64,000 nt of DNA from Hymenobacter psoromatis. Lineage in GTDB: Bacteria; Bacteroidota; Bacteroidia; Cytophagales; Hymenobacteraceae. Location of the stretch: positions 1,922,001 to 1,986,000 of the forward strand of contig CP014771.1 in the NCBI GenBank assembly GCA_001596155.1, read 5' to 3'. Below, in pieces: positions 36,094-46,883 of the stretch. Every line of letters starts with the position of its first letter. Position 1 is the stretch's first letter. Below the pieces are notes generated by a model, which was given only the letters and a program-made list of their open reading frames with translations, was not told the origin of the DNA and made no database searches. A program made the translations under genes and the position numbers.

Positions 36094-36849
36094 TCAATGC
36101 CGCCACAGCGCACTTGGGAAAAATCCCAGGCCGAGAGTGAAGTAGGTGTTGGAATCCAGCAAACTGCTTTCCGGGCCACCCACCTGACCGGGCCAGGCAC
36201 GTAGCAGCGCCGAGCCGCCTATGCCGGCTTGCACATAAGCCAGCCGCTCGCCACCAGGGCGAAAGCCAAACGTGCTACGCAGAAAAAACATCGGCTCGCC
36301 GCGTAGCATCGCAGTCAGGCTGAGCGGTTGGCCCAGATTGGTAAGGCTGATAAACCGTACCTGTGTGAGCCGATAGGCCGCCCCTAATTGAAGAGCGGGG
36401 CCAATCTGCCAGGTGCCATATAGCTCGCCAAACAGCTTATTGTAATGAGCATCATACTGGTATTGAATAAAGGAAGAGTTTTCTATGGGACTATAGCGCA
36501 CTTGACTGTGGGCCTGCCCACCCCCGGCCAGCGCGCCCAGCACCACCTGTTCGCCCAAGGGCCAGTAGGTGCCAGCGGCCAACTCGTACTGCCAAATCCG
36601 GGCGTAGGCGCTATCCCGGCTATCGCCTTTGCCGTCGATGGCGGCGCGCACGAGCAAATGGCGCACCGGCGAATAGTTGACGGCCCCGTGCAGCCGGCTG
36701 TTGAAGTAGGCGCTGCTGGCTACCTCCACCTGACCCTTGTCGTAGAGGGCGGGCGCGGCGCACTGCATAGGTCGATACACCGCGCAGCCGCCTAAGCCGG
36801 CGGCTAGTAAAAAGCCCCCAATAAGACGAGCAAGTAGGTGTTTTATCAT
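36094..36849 (-). CDS. lipoprotein with outer-membrane-type beta-strand pattern
   Basis: A 251-residue lipoprotein. The start MIKHLLARLIGGFLLAAGLGGC at 36849 gives a clean lipobox; the open frame reaches 36906. After the Cys the sequence alternates polar and hydrophobic residues in strands of about ten (ASSAYFNSRLHGAVNYSPVRHLLVRAAIDG, YTLGLGFFPSALWRH at the end), as in small beta-barrel or jelly-roll proteins of Bacteroidota, and ends with an aromatic strand. I do not recognise the family. It is in one direction and close to the amidase, so both may be wall-related. Confidence 0.65.
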   Translation of the reverse strand: MIKHLLARLIGGFLLAAGLGGCAVYRPMQCAAPALYDKGQVEVASSAYFNSRLHGAVNYSPVRHLLVRAAIDGKGDSRDSAYARIWQYELAAGTYWPLGEQVVLGALAGGGQAHSQVRYSPIENSSFIQYQYDAHYNKLFGELYGTWQIGPALQLGAAYRLTQVRFISLTNLGQPLSLTAMLRGEPMFFLRSTFGFRPGGERLAYVQAGIGGSALLRAWPGQVGGPESSLLDSNTYFTLGLGFFPSALWRH

Positions 36850-36960
36850 AAATCCCCGGTCAGAAATACCCAAATTATCAGGGCTTGCGCTTAGTAGAGT
36901 CACCACGCTGCCTTGTTGGTTGCACTACTGAGCGGCGCTCAGGATTTAGTCATAAATAAA

Positions 36961-36992
36961 GCCGGCCGCTACCCGTGAGGCTGGCGGCCGGC
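36961..36992 (-). terminator. terminator of rny
   Basis: Read on the minus strand, stem GCCGGCCGC / GCGGCCGGC (arms 36961-36969 and 36984-36992) is followed by TTTATTTATG. It lies 20 bases after the rny stop. Confidence 0.75.
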
Positions 36993-37012
36993 TCTGGCAT
37001 TCAGGGCTTTTA

Positions 37013-38713
37013 TTACTTAGCGTAGGCCACCGAGCGCATTTCGCGGATGACGGTCACTTTAATCTGGCCAGGGTACTGCATCTCCTTCTCGATTTTCTGC
37101 GAAATCTCGAAGCTCAGCTCGCCGGCGCGCTCGTCGCTCACGTTTTCAGCATCCACGATGACACGCAGTTCGCGGCCGGCCTGGATGGCGTAGGTCTGGT
37201 TCACGCCCTTGAAAGCGCCGGCGGTTTCTTCAAGCTGGCGCAGGCGCTTGATATAGCTCTCCATCATTTCGCGGCGGGCACCGGGGCGCGAGCCCGAAAT
37301 GGCGTCGCAGGCCTGCACGATGGGCGAAATCAGAGCCGTCATCTCCATCTCGTCGTGGTGGGCACCGATGGCGTTCACCACGTCGGGGTGCTCCTTATAT
37401 TTCTTGGCCATTTCCATGCCCAGGATGGCGTGCGGCAGCTCGGGCTCCTCGGTGCTCACCTTGCCGATGTCGTGGAGCAGGCCGGCGCGGCGGGCGTGCT
37501 TCACGTTGAGGCCCAGCTCGGCGGCCATCGTGGCGCAGAGGTTGGCCACTTCGCGGCTGTGCTGGAGCAGATTCTGGCCATAGGACGAGCGGAAGCGCAT
37601 CCGGCCAACCATCCGAATCAGCTCGGGGTGCAGGCCATGAATGCCGAGGTCAATGACCGTGCGCTCCCCGATTTCGATGATTTCCTCCTCGATTTTCTTG
37701 GTTGTTTTAGCCACGATTTCCTCCACGCGGGCGGGGTGAATGCGGCCGTCCTTCACGAGCAGGTGCAGCGAGAGGCGCGCGATTTCGCGGCGCACCGGGT
37801 CGAAGCCCGAGATGATGATGGCTTCCGGCGTGTCGTCCACAATCACCTCTACCCCCGTCGCGGCCTCCAACGCCCGGATGTTGCGGCCCTCGCGGCCAAT
37901 GATTTTGCCCTTCACATCGTCGTTTTCGATGTTGAAAACCGACACGCAGTTTTCAATGGCGTGCTCCGAGGCGGTGCGCTGAATGGTTTCCAGCACCACT
38001 TTCTTGGCATCTTTAGTGGCCGTGAGCTTGGCCTGCGCCACGGTGTCTTTGATGTAGGAGCTGGCTTGGAGCTGGGCTTCGTTGCGCAGGCTTTCTACCA
38101 ATTGTTCGCGGGCTTCGGCGGCAGTGAGGCCGGCCACTTTTTCAAGCTGATTTTGCACGTCGTGCAGCTGGGCTTCGGCTTCCTGCTGCTTGGCTTGCAG
38201 CTCGGCCACCACGGCTTCGTGCTTGCTCTGGCGTTTTTCTTCTTGCTGCTCGAAGCGGGTGCGCTGATGCTCGGCGTCGGCCTGCGTTTTCTCGCGGGTG
38301 GTTTCCAGCTCTTTTTCCTTGTGCTGGAGCTGCTCCAGCTGCTTCTGCGTGGTGTCGGTGAGGTGCTTAATGCTCTGCTCCTGGGCCAGCACGCCCTGCC
38401 GGCGCTCGGTCAGCTCCTGGTCGAGGCTGGCCTTCAGGCGCTGGCTTTCGGTTTCAAACTCGCGGCGCTTCTGCTTCTGCTCTTGCTCGTACTCATTCTT
38501 GAGGTTGCGAAACTTATCTTTCGACTGCTGAATGCGCTCGTCGCGGGTGCGAGTGGCTTCGGTTTCTGCCTCGGCGAGCAATTGCTGGGCTTGGGCGCGG
38601 GCCGCGCCTTCGTGGTCTTGCCGGACTTTGCCGGCCATCTGCCGACCCACCACCACGCCCGCCACGAGGGCAATGACGGCGGCAATCGCGCAGTATAAAA
38701 TTATAAGGGACAT
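37013..38713 (-). CDS. rny: ribonuclease Y
   Basis: A 566-residue membrane-anchored endoribonuclease that starts mRNA decay. The N-terminus is one membrane helix ([21 protein letters not shown]), followed by a long coiled coil rich in Q, E, K and R to about 210. A KH RNA-binding domain follows ([26 protein letters not shown]) and then the HD metal domain with [11 protein letters not shown] and [13 protein letters not shown]. The length is slightly above the usual 520. It is in the same direction as zapA and the coiled-coil gene, 128 bases behind zapA. A terminator follows at 36961-36992. Confidence 0.96.
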   Translation of the reverse strand: MSLIILYCAIAAVIALVAGVVVGRQMAGKVRQDHEGAARAQAQQLLAEAETEATRTRDERIQQSKDKFRNLKNEYEQEQKQKRREFETESQRLKASLDQELTERRQGVLAQEQSIKHLTDTTQKQLEQLQHKEKELETTREKTQADAEHQRTRFEQQEEKRQSKHEAVVAELQAKQQEAEAQLHDVQNQLEKVAGLTAAEAREQLVESLRNEAQLQASSYIKDTVAQAKLTATKDAKKVVLETIQRTASEHAIENCVSVFNIENDDVKGKIIGREGRNIRALEAATGVEVIVDDTPEAIIISGFDPVRREIARLSLHLLVKDGRIHPARVEEIVAKTTKKIEEEIIEIGERTVIDLGIHGLHPELIRMVGRMRFRSSYGQNLLQHSREVANLCATMAAELGLNVKHARRAGLLHDIGKVSTEEPELPHAILGMEMAKKYKEHPDVVNAIGAHHDEMEMTALISPIVQACDAISGSRPGARREMMESYIKRLRQLEETAGAFKGVNQTYAIQAGRELRVIVDAENVSDERAGELSFEISQKIEKEMQYPGQIKVTVIREMRSVAYAK

Positions 38714-38841
38714 AGAGTTATGGAACTGAAGTGAATCAACACCATAGCCACGGCAAAAACCCGGAACCGCAACGCAACAGAAGGCCGCTTGCCTTCGGTG
38801 CGCCCGGCCGGGCCAACAAACATGTGGGTGCTGCCCAGCCG

Positions 38842-39135
38842 CTAGGCGGCCAGCACCACGCCAGTCAGCAGCTCGTCGAGGCGCGCCAGGCGCTCGGTAA
38901 GGGCTGCATCGGTTCCATCCTTTTCCTTGCTGACTTTCAGTGAGTCAGCCATTGTGGCGAGGGCTACCATCGCCAGCAGGTCTTGTTTGTCCTGAATGCC
39001 ATACTGCTCCCGAAACTCCCGTAGCCGTTCGCTGAGCTGCCGGCCCGCCAGGCGCAGGCGCTCTTCGTCGGCCACTTCTACCCGCATGGGATATTCGCGC
39101 TCGGCGATACGAATTTTGATGGCTAAGTCGTTCAC
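38842..39135 (-). CDS. zapA: cell division protein ZapA
   Basis: A 97-residue protein. ZapA binds FtsZ filaments and bundles them at the division site. The pattern [39 protein letters not shown] followed by [17 protein letters not shown] is typical: a small beta part with a charged helix, and a coiled-coil C-terminus. It stands in the conserved Bacteroidota order pheT, coiled-coil gene, zapA, rny, here with the M16 peptidase gene inserted. The 36-base gap to the gene at 39172 suggests a shared transcript. Confidence 0.88.
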   Translation of the reverse strand: MNDLAIKIRIAEREYPMRVEVADEERLRLAGRQLSERLREFREQYGIQDKQDLLAMVALATMADSLKVSKEKDGTDAALTERLARLDELLTGVVLAA

Positions 39136-39171
39136 TTATAGAGCAGTAAGGTAATCGTATAAGAAGGTTCG

Positions 39172-39471
39172 CTATTCCCTCAGATGGGCAAGGCACTTAT
39201 CTAGTTCGCGGATGTATTCGTTGAGGCGTTGTTTCAGCTCGTTGGCCTGGGTGGGTTCCCCGCCGGCTATAGTCTGGACAAGTTTAACAATGTTTTCCTG
39301 GTTTTGGTACTCGCGAAGCTGTTTTTCTCGCTCGCGGTCGTCGGCCCGGAGGTGTTCAATGGTCACGTTGGCATCGGCTAGCTCCTCACGCAGCTGCTGA
39401 TAGGCAGCCACTAAGGTAGTTACCTGCCGCTCCAGGCGGTCGAGCTGCGCAAGCTGCTGGGATGAGGCCAC
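39172..39471 (-). CDS. small coiled-coil protein, possible ZapA partner
   Basis: A 99-residue protein that is almost entirely heptad-like: LAQLDRLERQVTTLVAAYQQLREELADANVTIEHLRADDREREKQLREYQNQENIV. It ends with LKQRLNEYIRELDKCLAHLRE. No catalytic motif exists. It precedes zapA in the operon and probably works with it in cell division, in the manner of ZapB in other bacteria; this is inference from position. A -7-like TACCTTCG lies at 39495-39502 on the minus strand. Confidence 0.75.
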   Translation of the reverse strand: MASSQQLAQLDRLERQVTTLVAAYQQLREELADANVTIEHLRADDREREKQLREYQNQENIVKLVQTIAGGEPTQANELKQRLNEYIRELDKCLAHLRE

Positions 39472-39494
39472 GAATGATTTATTATTTTAGCTTG

Positions 39495-39502
39495 CGAAGG
39501 TA
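39495..39502 (-). promoter_or_regulatory. weak -7-like element for the coiled-coil gene and zapA
   Basis: The minus strand reads TACCTTCG, one base off TANNTTTG, 24 bases before the ATG at 39471. No -33 partner was seen. Confidence 0.35.
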
Positions 39503-39533
39503 GGGCGCACGGGCGGCCCGTTCTGCCCTACCC

Positions 39534-39565
39534 CCAAAAAAAGCCCGCCGGGACGGCGGGCTTTT
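39534..39565 (-). terminator. terminator of the M16 peptidase gene
   Basis: Stem AGCCCGCCG / CGGCGGGCT, with A-run on one side and T-run on the other (minus strand: CCGGCGGGCTTTTTTT). It lies 20 bases after the stop at 39586. A CCCTACCCCC word is directly attached on the left (39526-39535). Confidence 0.8.
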
Positions 39566-39585
39566 TCCAGAGGCAAAAGATGCGG

Positions 39586-42612
<3,027 letters not shown>

Positions 42613-42920
42613 AAGAAAAATAAGGGGTGGGAAAGGTCGATTGCGATGAGTAGGTATGGCCTACCTCTACTATCGGAACGCAATGTTACTCACCAGTCAG
42701 CAAGAATCATTACATCATTCCCTCATTTTCTTCTATTCGTTAATGAAATCACCGCATTTCGCAGCCTAAATAGCGACCGACCGTACCTTCGCCGCACTCG
42801 CGTTCGGTAAGTCCCCCAGCCAACGGCTACTCTGCTAAAAAAGAGAAGCCCCGGCTGCGCAAACAGCCAGGGCTTCGAGAAGTGTGGGGGTTATTGCACA
42901 ACCCTTTTACTTCTAGCCAG
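42613..42920. other. 308-base gap upstream of the M16 gene with a terminator hairpin
   Basis: No gene is seen. The gap must contain the M16 promoter on the minus strand, though no TANNTTTG was found. On the plus strand TACCTTCG at 42784-42791 could serve the small open frame at 42921. The hairpin 42845-42876 is described separately. Confidence 0.5.
42837..42876 (-). terminator. rho-independent terminator, probably for pheT
   Basis: Arms 42845-42857 and 42864-42876 (GAAGCCC.GGCTG / CAGCC.GGGCTTC) pair with one mismatch. Read on the minus strand the stem is followed by TCTTTTTTAG, the correct polarity for stopping transcripts from pheT, 310 bases past the pheT stop. Confidence 0.65.
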
Positions 42921-43058
42921 ATGGAAAGGGAAAACGCGAAGACGGAGTTTAAACTAACGTTTAAGCTTCGGATGCCTCCCGAGCTACTTAAGTGGCTCGT
43001 AGGGGCGGTACTAATGGGCGGCGGAGCCATTTCGGCAGTCGCCCACTGGGCCAACTAG
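42921..43058 (+). CDS. candidate 45-residue single-helix membrane protein
   Basis: An ATG-initiated frame of 45 residues. The N-terminal half is charged (MERENAKTEFKLTFKLRMPP), and the rest is one hydrophobic helix (LLKWLVGAVLMGGGAISAV) ending AHWAN. This charged-plus-helix layout is that of small membrane proteins and type I toxin-like peptides. It lies antisense to the likely pheT 3' leader, behind a hairpin. It is too short for certainty, and no homolog is known to me; the ordered amino-acid makeup is the main argument. Confidence 0.4.
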   Translation: MERENAKTEFKLTFKLRMPPELLKWLVGAVLMGGGAISAVAHWAN

Positions 43059-43166
43059 GTTGCAAGGGGCGTGCCGCGAGGTGCGGCCCTTGTTCGTCAG
43101 ACAAATATACTGTGTCGGCTGGTAAGGGTTGCTGGTTGATTAAATCTTCTGGCAAACTGTTCAACG

Positions 43167-43193
43167 ACGGGCGGGGGCAAGCCCCGCACCCTA
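43167..43193. repeat. single arm of the GTAGGGTGCGGGGCTTGCC repeat at the pheT stop
   Basis: The sequence CGGGCGGGGGCAAGCCCCGC followed by ACCCTAC is one full arm of the palindrome at 45740-45829. Its last bases CTA are, on the minus strand, the TAG stop codon of pheT, so the repeat supplies the end of the gene. Confidence 0.75.
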
Positions 43194-45635
43194 CTTCCGA
43201 ATCAGCGCGCCGGCCTGCTTCTCAAACTGTTGAATAAGCCGCTGCATCACCTGGTCGATGGCTTGGTCGGTGAGCGTTTGGGTCGGGTCTTGCAACGTGA
43301 AGCTGACGGAATACGACTTCTTGCCCGCTTCGAGGCGGTCGCCTTCGTACACGTCGAACACGTTGAGGCCGTGCAGCAGCTTCTTCTCGGTGCGCTGCGC
43401 GATGGTGCGCAACTGCTCGAACGTCACGCTCTTATCGACTACCAGCGACAGGTCGCGGCGCACTTCCGGGAAGCGGGGCAGCTCGCGGGCAGTGAGGGTA
43501 GCTTTGTATTTCTTGAGCAGCCAGTCCCAATCCAGCTCGGCATACCACACGGGCTGGCTCACGTCGAGGCGCTTGAGCACCTGCGGCGATACGGCCCCGA
43601 CGTTGCCGACGGGTTGGTTTTGCACCAGCAGCCCTACCCCCCCTGCCAGGTACGGGTGTTGCGTGGGCTGCGGCGCGGCCTGCGGGTAGCCCAGCGCGGC
43701 CAGCACCTGCTGCACCGCCCCGGCCGCGTCGTGGTACGTGGCCTTTTGAGTGGGATGCTGCCAGGTTTCGGCGGTGGCGCTGCCGGTGAGCCAGAGGCCG
43801 AGCACGGTCTTTTCCTGGTACTTACCGGTGGCGGTGCGCTGGTAGGTGCGGCCAAACTCGTAGAGCTTGAGGTCGCGCTGCCGGCGGTTGAGGTTGTGGC
43901 GCACCACCTCCAGGCCCGAATGCAGCAGCGCGGGACGCATCACGTTCAGGTCCTGGCTGTTGTAGTTGAGAATACGCACCAGCTTCTCGTCGGGCGCGTC
44001 AGCTTTTTCGAAGTACTGCGAGTTGGTGAGCGAGTTGGTGATAATCTCCGAGAAGCCCTGGCCGCTGAGCAGGCTGGCCACTTTCTGGCGCACCACTTCG
44101 GGGTCGGGGTTGGGGAAGGGGGATAGGAACGAGGCCGAATTATGCGGCCGCAGCGCCACGTTGTTGAAGCCGTAGATGCGCAGAATCTCTTCGATTACGT
44201 CGGCCTCGCGGGTCACGTCCACCTTGTAGGGCGGCACGGCCAGCAGCCAGGTTTTCGGGTTCTTGGTTCCTGGTTCCTGGTTGGTAGTTTCCTCTTCGAT
44301 TTTAATATCGAGGCCGGTCAGGATTTCGCGGATGCGCTCCTCCCCTATTTCCTGGCCGATGAGCTGCGCGACGCGGGCCAGCCGCAGGCGCACCTGGTTG
44401 GTGGGAATGAGGTGCGGAAACTCGTCCACGACCGGCGCGGCGATGCGCGCGCCGGCTACTTCTTGCAGCAGCAGGGCGGCGCGTTTCAGCGCCACCGGCA
44501 CCATGTAGGGGTCGGTGCCGCGCTCGAAGCGGAAGGAGGCGTCGGTTTTGAGGCCGTGGGCCTGGCTGGTGCGGCGCACCACGGCGGGCGCGAAGTAGGC
44601 GCTTTCGAGGAAAACGCGGGTGGTGCCCGTCCCTACCCCCGATATTTTGCCGCCAAACACGCCGGCCAGCGCCATCGGCGCGCCGTTGCCATCGGCCACC
44701 ACTAAGTCGTCGGCGCTCAGGGTGCGGGCCACGTTGTCGAGGGTCACGAATACTTCACCGGCTTCGGCGCGCTTCACCCGAATATGGCCGCCCGTGATGG
44801 CGGCGGCGTCGAAGGCGTGCAGCGGCTGGCCCAGCTCGTGCAGCACGAAGTTGGTGACATCCACTACGTTGTTAATCGGCGAGAGCCCGATGCTGCGCAG
44901 CCGGCGTTGCAGCCACTCAGGCGAGGGGCCGACTTTCACCTCATCCAAAAGCAAGCCGGCGTAGCGCGGGCAGGCTTGCTCATCTTCCAGCGTCACCCTA
45001 ATGTTGGCCCCTTCGGAGGGGGTAGCAAAGGCACTGACGTCGGGCAACTGCGCGGGCTGGCCCAGCAGGGCGCGCAGCTCGCGGGCCACGCCGTAGTGCG
45101 AGGCGGCGTCGGCGCGGTTGGGCGTGAGGCCGATTTCGAACACCGTGTCGGCGGCCAAGCCGAAGTAGTCGGCAGCGGGCGTGCCGTCGGGCAGGTCGGT
45201 GTCGAGCACCATAATGCCAGCGTGCGACTGGCCCAGGCCGATTTCATCCTCGGCGCAAATCATGCCTTCGGAGGCCGCGCCGCGGATTTTTGACTTCTTT
45301 ATTTTGAAAGGCTCGCCGGTCGTGGGGTGCAGCATCGCACCTTCCAGGGCCACTACTACGCGCTGGCCGGCGGCCACGTTGGGCGCGCCGCACACAATCT
45401 GGCGCGGGGTTTCGTCGCCCACGGCCACGGTGGTCAGGCTCAGCTTGTCGGCGTCGGGGTGGCGCGCGCAGGTGAGCACGGTGCCCAGCACCACGCCGCG
45501 CAGGCCACCGGGAATGCTTTCCAGGTCGGTCAGGCTTTCTACTTCGAGGCCGGAGCCGGTGAGCAGCGCCCCGACTTCAGCGGCGGGCAGGGGGGTAGGG
45601 AACAGCGTTTTAAGCCAGTCGAAGGAGATAGTCAT
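43191..45635 (-). CDS. pheT: phenylalanine-tRNA ligase beta subunit
   Basis: An 814-residue subunit of the tetrameric enzyme that charges tRNA-Phe. The start MTISFDWLKTLFPTPLPAAEV at 45635 is the family N-terminus; the frame is open eight codons more. Order of domains: tRNA-binding EMAP-like region (SIPGGLRGVVLGTVLTCARHPDADKLSLT), B3/B4, B5 around VPPYKVDVTREADVIEEILRIYGFNNV, and the C-terminal anticodon-binding FDX-ACB domain (LPRFPEVRRDLSLVVDKSVTFEQL). Just before the B5 part, about residue 455, a short insert TTNQEPGTKNPK is encoded by a dispersed repeat. The promoter is at 45677-45706. Confidence 0.95.
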   Translation of the reverse strand: MTISFDWLKTLFPTPLPAAEVGALLTGSGLEVESLTDLESIPGGLRGVVLGTVLTCARHPDADKLSLTTVAVGDETPRQIVCGAPNVAAGQRVVVALEGAMLHPTTGEPFKIKKSKIRGAASEGMICAEDEIGLGQSHAGIMVLDTDLPDGTPAADYFGLAADTVFEIGLTPNRADAASHYGVARELRALLGQPAQLPDVSAFATPSEGANIRVTLEDEQACPRYAGLLLDEVKVGPSPEWLQRRLRSIGLSPINNVVDVTNFVLHELGQPLHAFDAAAITGGHIRVKRAEAGEVFVTLDNVARTLSADDLVVADGNGAPMALAGVFGGKISGVGTGTTRVFLESAYFAPAVVRRTSQAHGLKTDASFRFERGTDPYMVPVALKRAALLLQEVAGARIAAPVVDEFPHLIPTNQVRLRLARVAQLIGQEIGEERIREILTGLDIKIEEETTNQEPGTKNPKTWLLAVPPYKVDVTREADVIEEILRIYGFNNVALRPHNSASFLSPFPNPDPEVVRQKVASLLSGQGFSEIITNSLTNSQYFEKADAPDEKLVRILNYNSQDLNVMRPALLHSGLEVVRHNLNRRQRDLKLYEFGRTYQRTATGKYQEKTVLGLWLTGSATAETWQHPTQKATYHDAAGAVQQVLAALGYPQAAPQPTQHPYLAGGVGLLVQNQPVGNVGAVSPQVLKRLDVSQPVWYAELDWDWLLKKYKATLTARELPRFPEVRRDLSLVVDKSVTFEQLRTIAQRTEKKLLHGLNVFDVYEGDRLEAGKKSYSVSFTLQDPTQTLTDQAIDQVMQRLIQQFEKQAGALIRK
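44257..44286 (-). repeat. AACCAGGAACC-type short repeat inside pheT, in frame
   Basis: Read on the coding (minus) strand the stretch is made of units ACCAACCAGGAACCAGGAACC and AAGAACCC. It encodes NQEPGTKNP in PheT. The same units occur at 53237-53340 (intergenic) and in dnaX at 63753-63783. Confidence 0.7.
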
Positions 45636-45676
45636 GGGCAAAAAGCGCCGGTAGTGCAAGGGCCGGGCGCGTTTGG

Positions 45677-45706
45677 CAAAGGTACGGGCAGGCGGGGCGC
45701 CCCAAA
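45677..45706 (-). promoter_or_regulatory. Bacteroidota-type promoter of pheT
   Basis: On the minus strand TTTG (45703-45706) is followed after 18 bases by TACCTTTG (45677-45684), an almost ideal TTTG-N19-TANNTTTG promoter. The ATG of pheT is 42 bases behind the -7 box. Confidence 0.75.
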
Positions 45707-45739
45707 ATGCGCGCTTGCTGCCGCCAACGCCGGGGTCCC

Positions 45740-45829
45740 GTAGGGTGCGGGGCTTGCCCCCGCCCGGCGCATGAACGAATTCAGCGCAAAACGTTCACGC
45801 GCCGGGCGGGGGCAAGCCCCGCACCCTAC
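45740..45829. repeat. perfect 31-base-arm palindrome, GTAGGGTGCGGGGCTTGCC family
   Basis: Arms 45740-45770 and 45799-45829 are exact complements around a 28-base spacer. The element lies between the divergent pheT and AraC-type genes, just upstream of the pheT promoter. Other copies: 28618-28704 (degenerate) and 43167-43193 (one arm). Confidence 0.85.
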
Positions 45830-45935
45830 TTCGGTCAATAATTTACCATACGCAGTGCATATTCCCTGATTATCAGCTACATTCAACCTAACGAAGTGCT
45901 CGTAACCGTCCCACTCCTTAGCCGCTCCCTGCCTT

Positions 45936-46778
45936 ATGCTGCCTATTCATTTTGCGCCGCATCCGGCGCTGCTGGAGTTTATCGACAGCATTTTTGTGGT
46001 CGATATTGACTTTCGGGCGGGCACCGGCTTGTCGTCCATCTACCCCTTCGTGCCCACGCACAACCGGTTTTTGTGCTTTTACCTCCACGACCAGGTGAAG
46101 GTGAGCAAGGGGCCGGGCCAGGAGTTTGTTCAGCGGGCGCGGTCCATCATTATCGGGCCGCAACTGACGCCCGTGACCCTCGACCTGGGCCAGCAGCACC
46201 AGGCCATCGTGGTGAACCTCAAGCCCGCCGCCATGTACCGGCTGCTGGGCATTCCGATGACCGAGCTGCTGGACCGCGACTACGACGCCCGCCTGGTCAT
46301 GGGCCGGGAAATTGACGAGCTGCTGGAGCGCTTGCACGAGGCCCGTGGCCCCGCGGCGCGCAACGACGTCACGCAGCGCTACCTGCTGGACAAGCTACCC
46401 CAGCTCAAGCCCTTGCTGCCTTTCGACCTGGCCATGCTGCACCAGGTGCGGGCCAGCGGCAACCTGCCCATTGAGCGGCTGGCGGCGCGGGCCTGCCTGA
46501 GCGTGCGGCAGTTCGAGCGCAAGTCGTACGAGCGGCTGGGCCTGTCGCCCAAGGTGTATAGCCGCATGATTCGCTTTTCGCACGCCTACAAATACAAGGA
46601 AACCGCGCCGCATCTTTCCTGGACCGAAATCGCTTACCGCTGCGGCTATTTCGACCAGATGCATTTCATCCGGGACTTTAAATTCTTCGCGGGCTTCACG
46701 CCGAGTATGCTAAAAAAGGAAGAAATAAAGAAGTCGGTGGTCTTCCACACGATGGAAGATTTAAGCATTTCCTTTTGA
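45936..46778 (+). CDS. AraC-family transcription regulator
   Basis: A 280-residue regulator. The N-terminal part (MLPIHFAPHPALLEFIDSIFVVDIDF, IIIGPQLTPVTLDLG) resembles the cupin-like DUF6597 sensor domain. The C-terminal AraC-type DNA-binding domain spans about 165-270: NLPIERLAARACLSVRQFERKSYERLGLSPKVYSRMIRF (first helix-turn-helix), then WTEIAYRCGYFDQMHFIRDFKFFAGFTPS (second). It probably senses a small ligand and activates nearby genes such as the LGFP-protein gene, but no binding site was recognised. It is divergent from pheT. Confidence 0.88.
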   Translation: MLPIHFAPHPALLEFIDSIFVVDIDFRAGTGLSSIYPFVPTHNRFLCFYLHDQVKVSKGPGQEFVQRARSIIIGPQLTPVTLDLGQQHQAIVVNLKPAAMYRLLGIPMTELLDRDYDARLVMGREIDELLERLHEARGPAARNDVTQRYLLDKLPQLKPLLPFDLAMLHQVRASGNLPIERLAARACLSVRQFERKSYERLGLSPKVYSRMIRFSHAYKYKETAPHLSWTEIAYRCGYFDQMHFIRDFKFFAGFTPSMLKKEEIKKSVVFHTMEDLSISF

Positions 46779-46835
46779 GGTGCTATCCCGTTGATAATGT
46801 CGCATTTGTACTAGGCGTCGGGTTGGGCGGGCGGG

Positions 46836-46843
46836 TACTTTTG
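46836..46843 (+). promoter_or_regulatory. candidate -7 promoter element for the LGFP-repeat gene
   Basis: TACTTTTG is an exact TANNTTTG match 40 bases before the ATG at 46884. A TTTG lies 27 bases upstream (46805), longer than the usual 19. Confidence 0.45.
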
Positions 46844-46883
46844 GGAACAGAATTTTTCTTCACCCTACCCCCCTCCCACAGCT

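Noticed and set aside
37355..38698. 447-codon open frame on the plus strand across rny
   Set aside because: It is the mirror of the RNase Y coiled coil; Leu/Phe/His-rich translation with no domain, and RNase Y itself is certain.
38714..38841. Possible 6S RNA or other small RNA between zapA and rny
   Set aside because: Only a short GAAGGC/GCCTTC hairpin was seen and the 128-base gap is small; the 6S bubble shape could not be shown.
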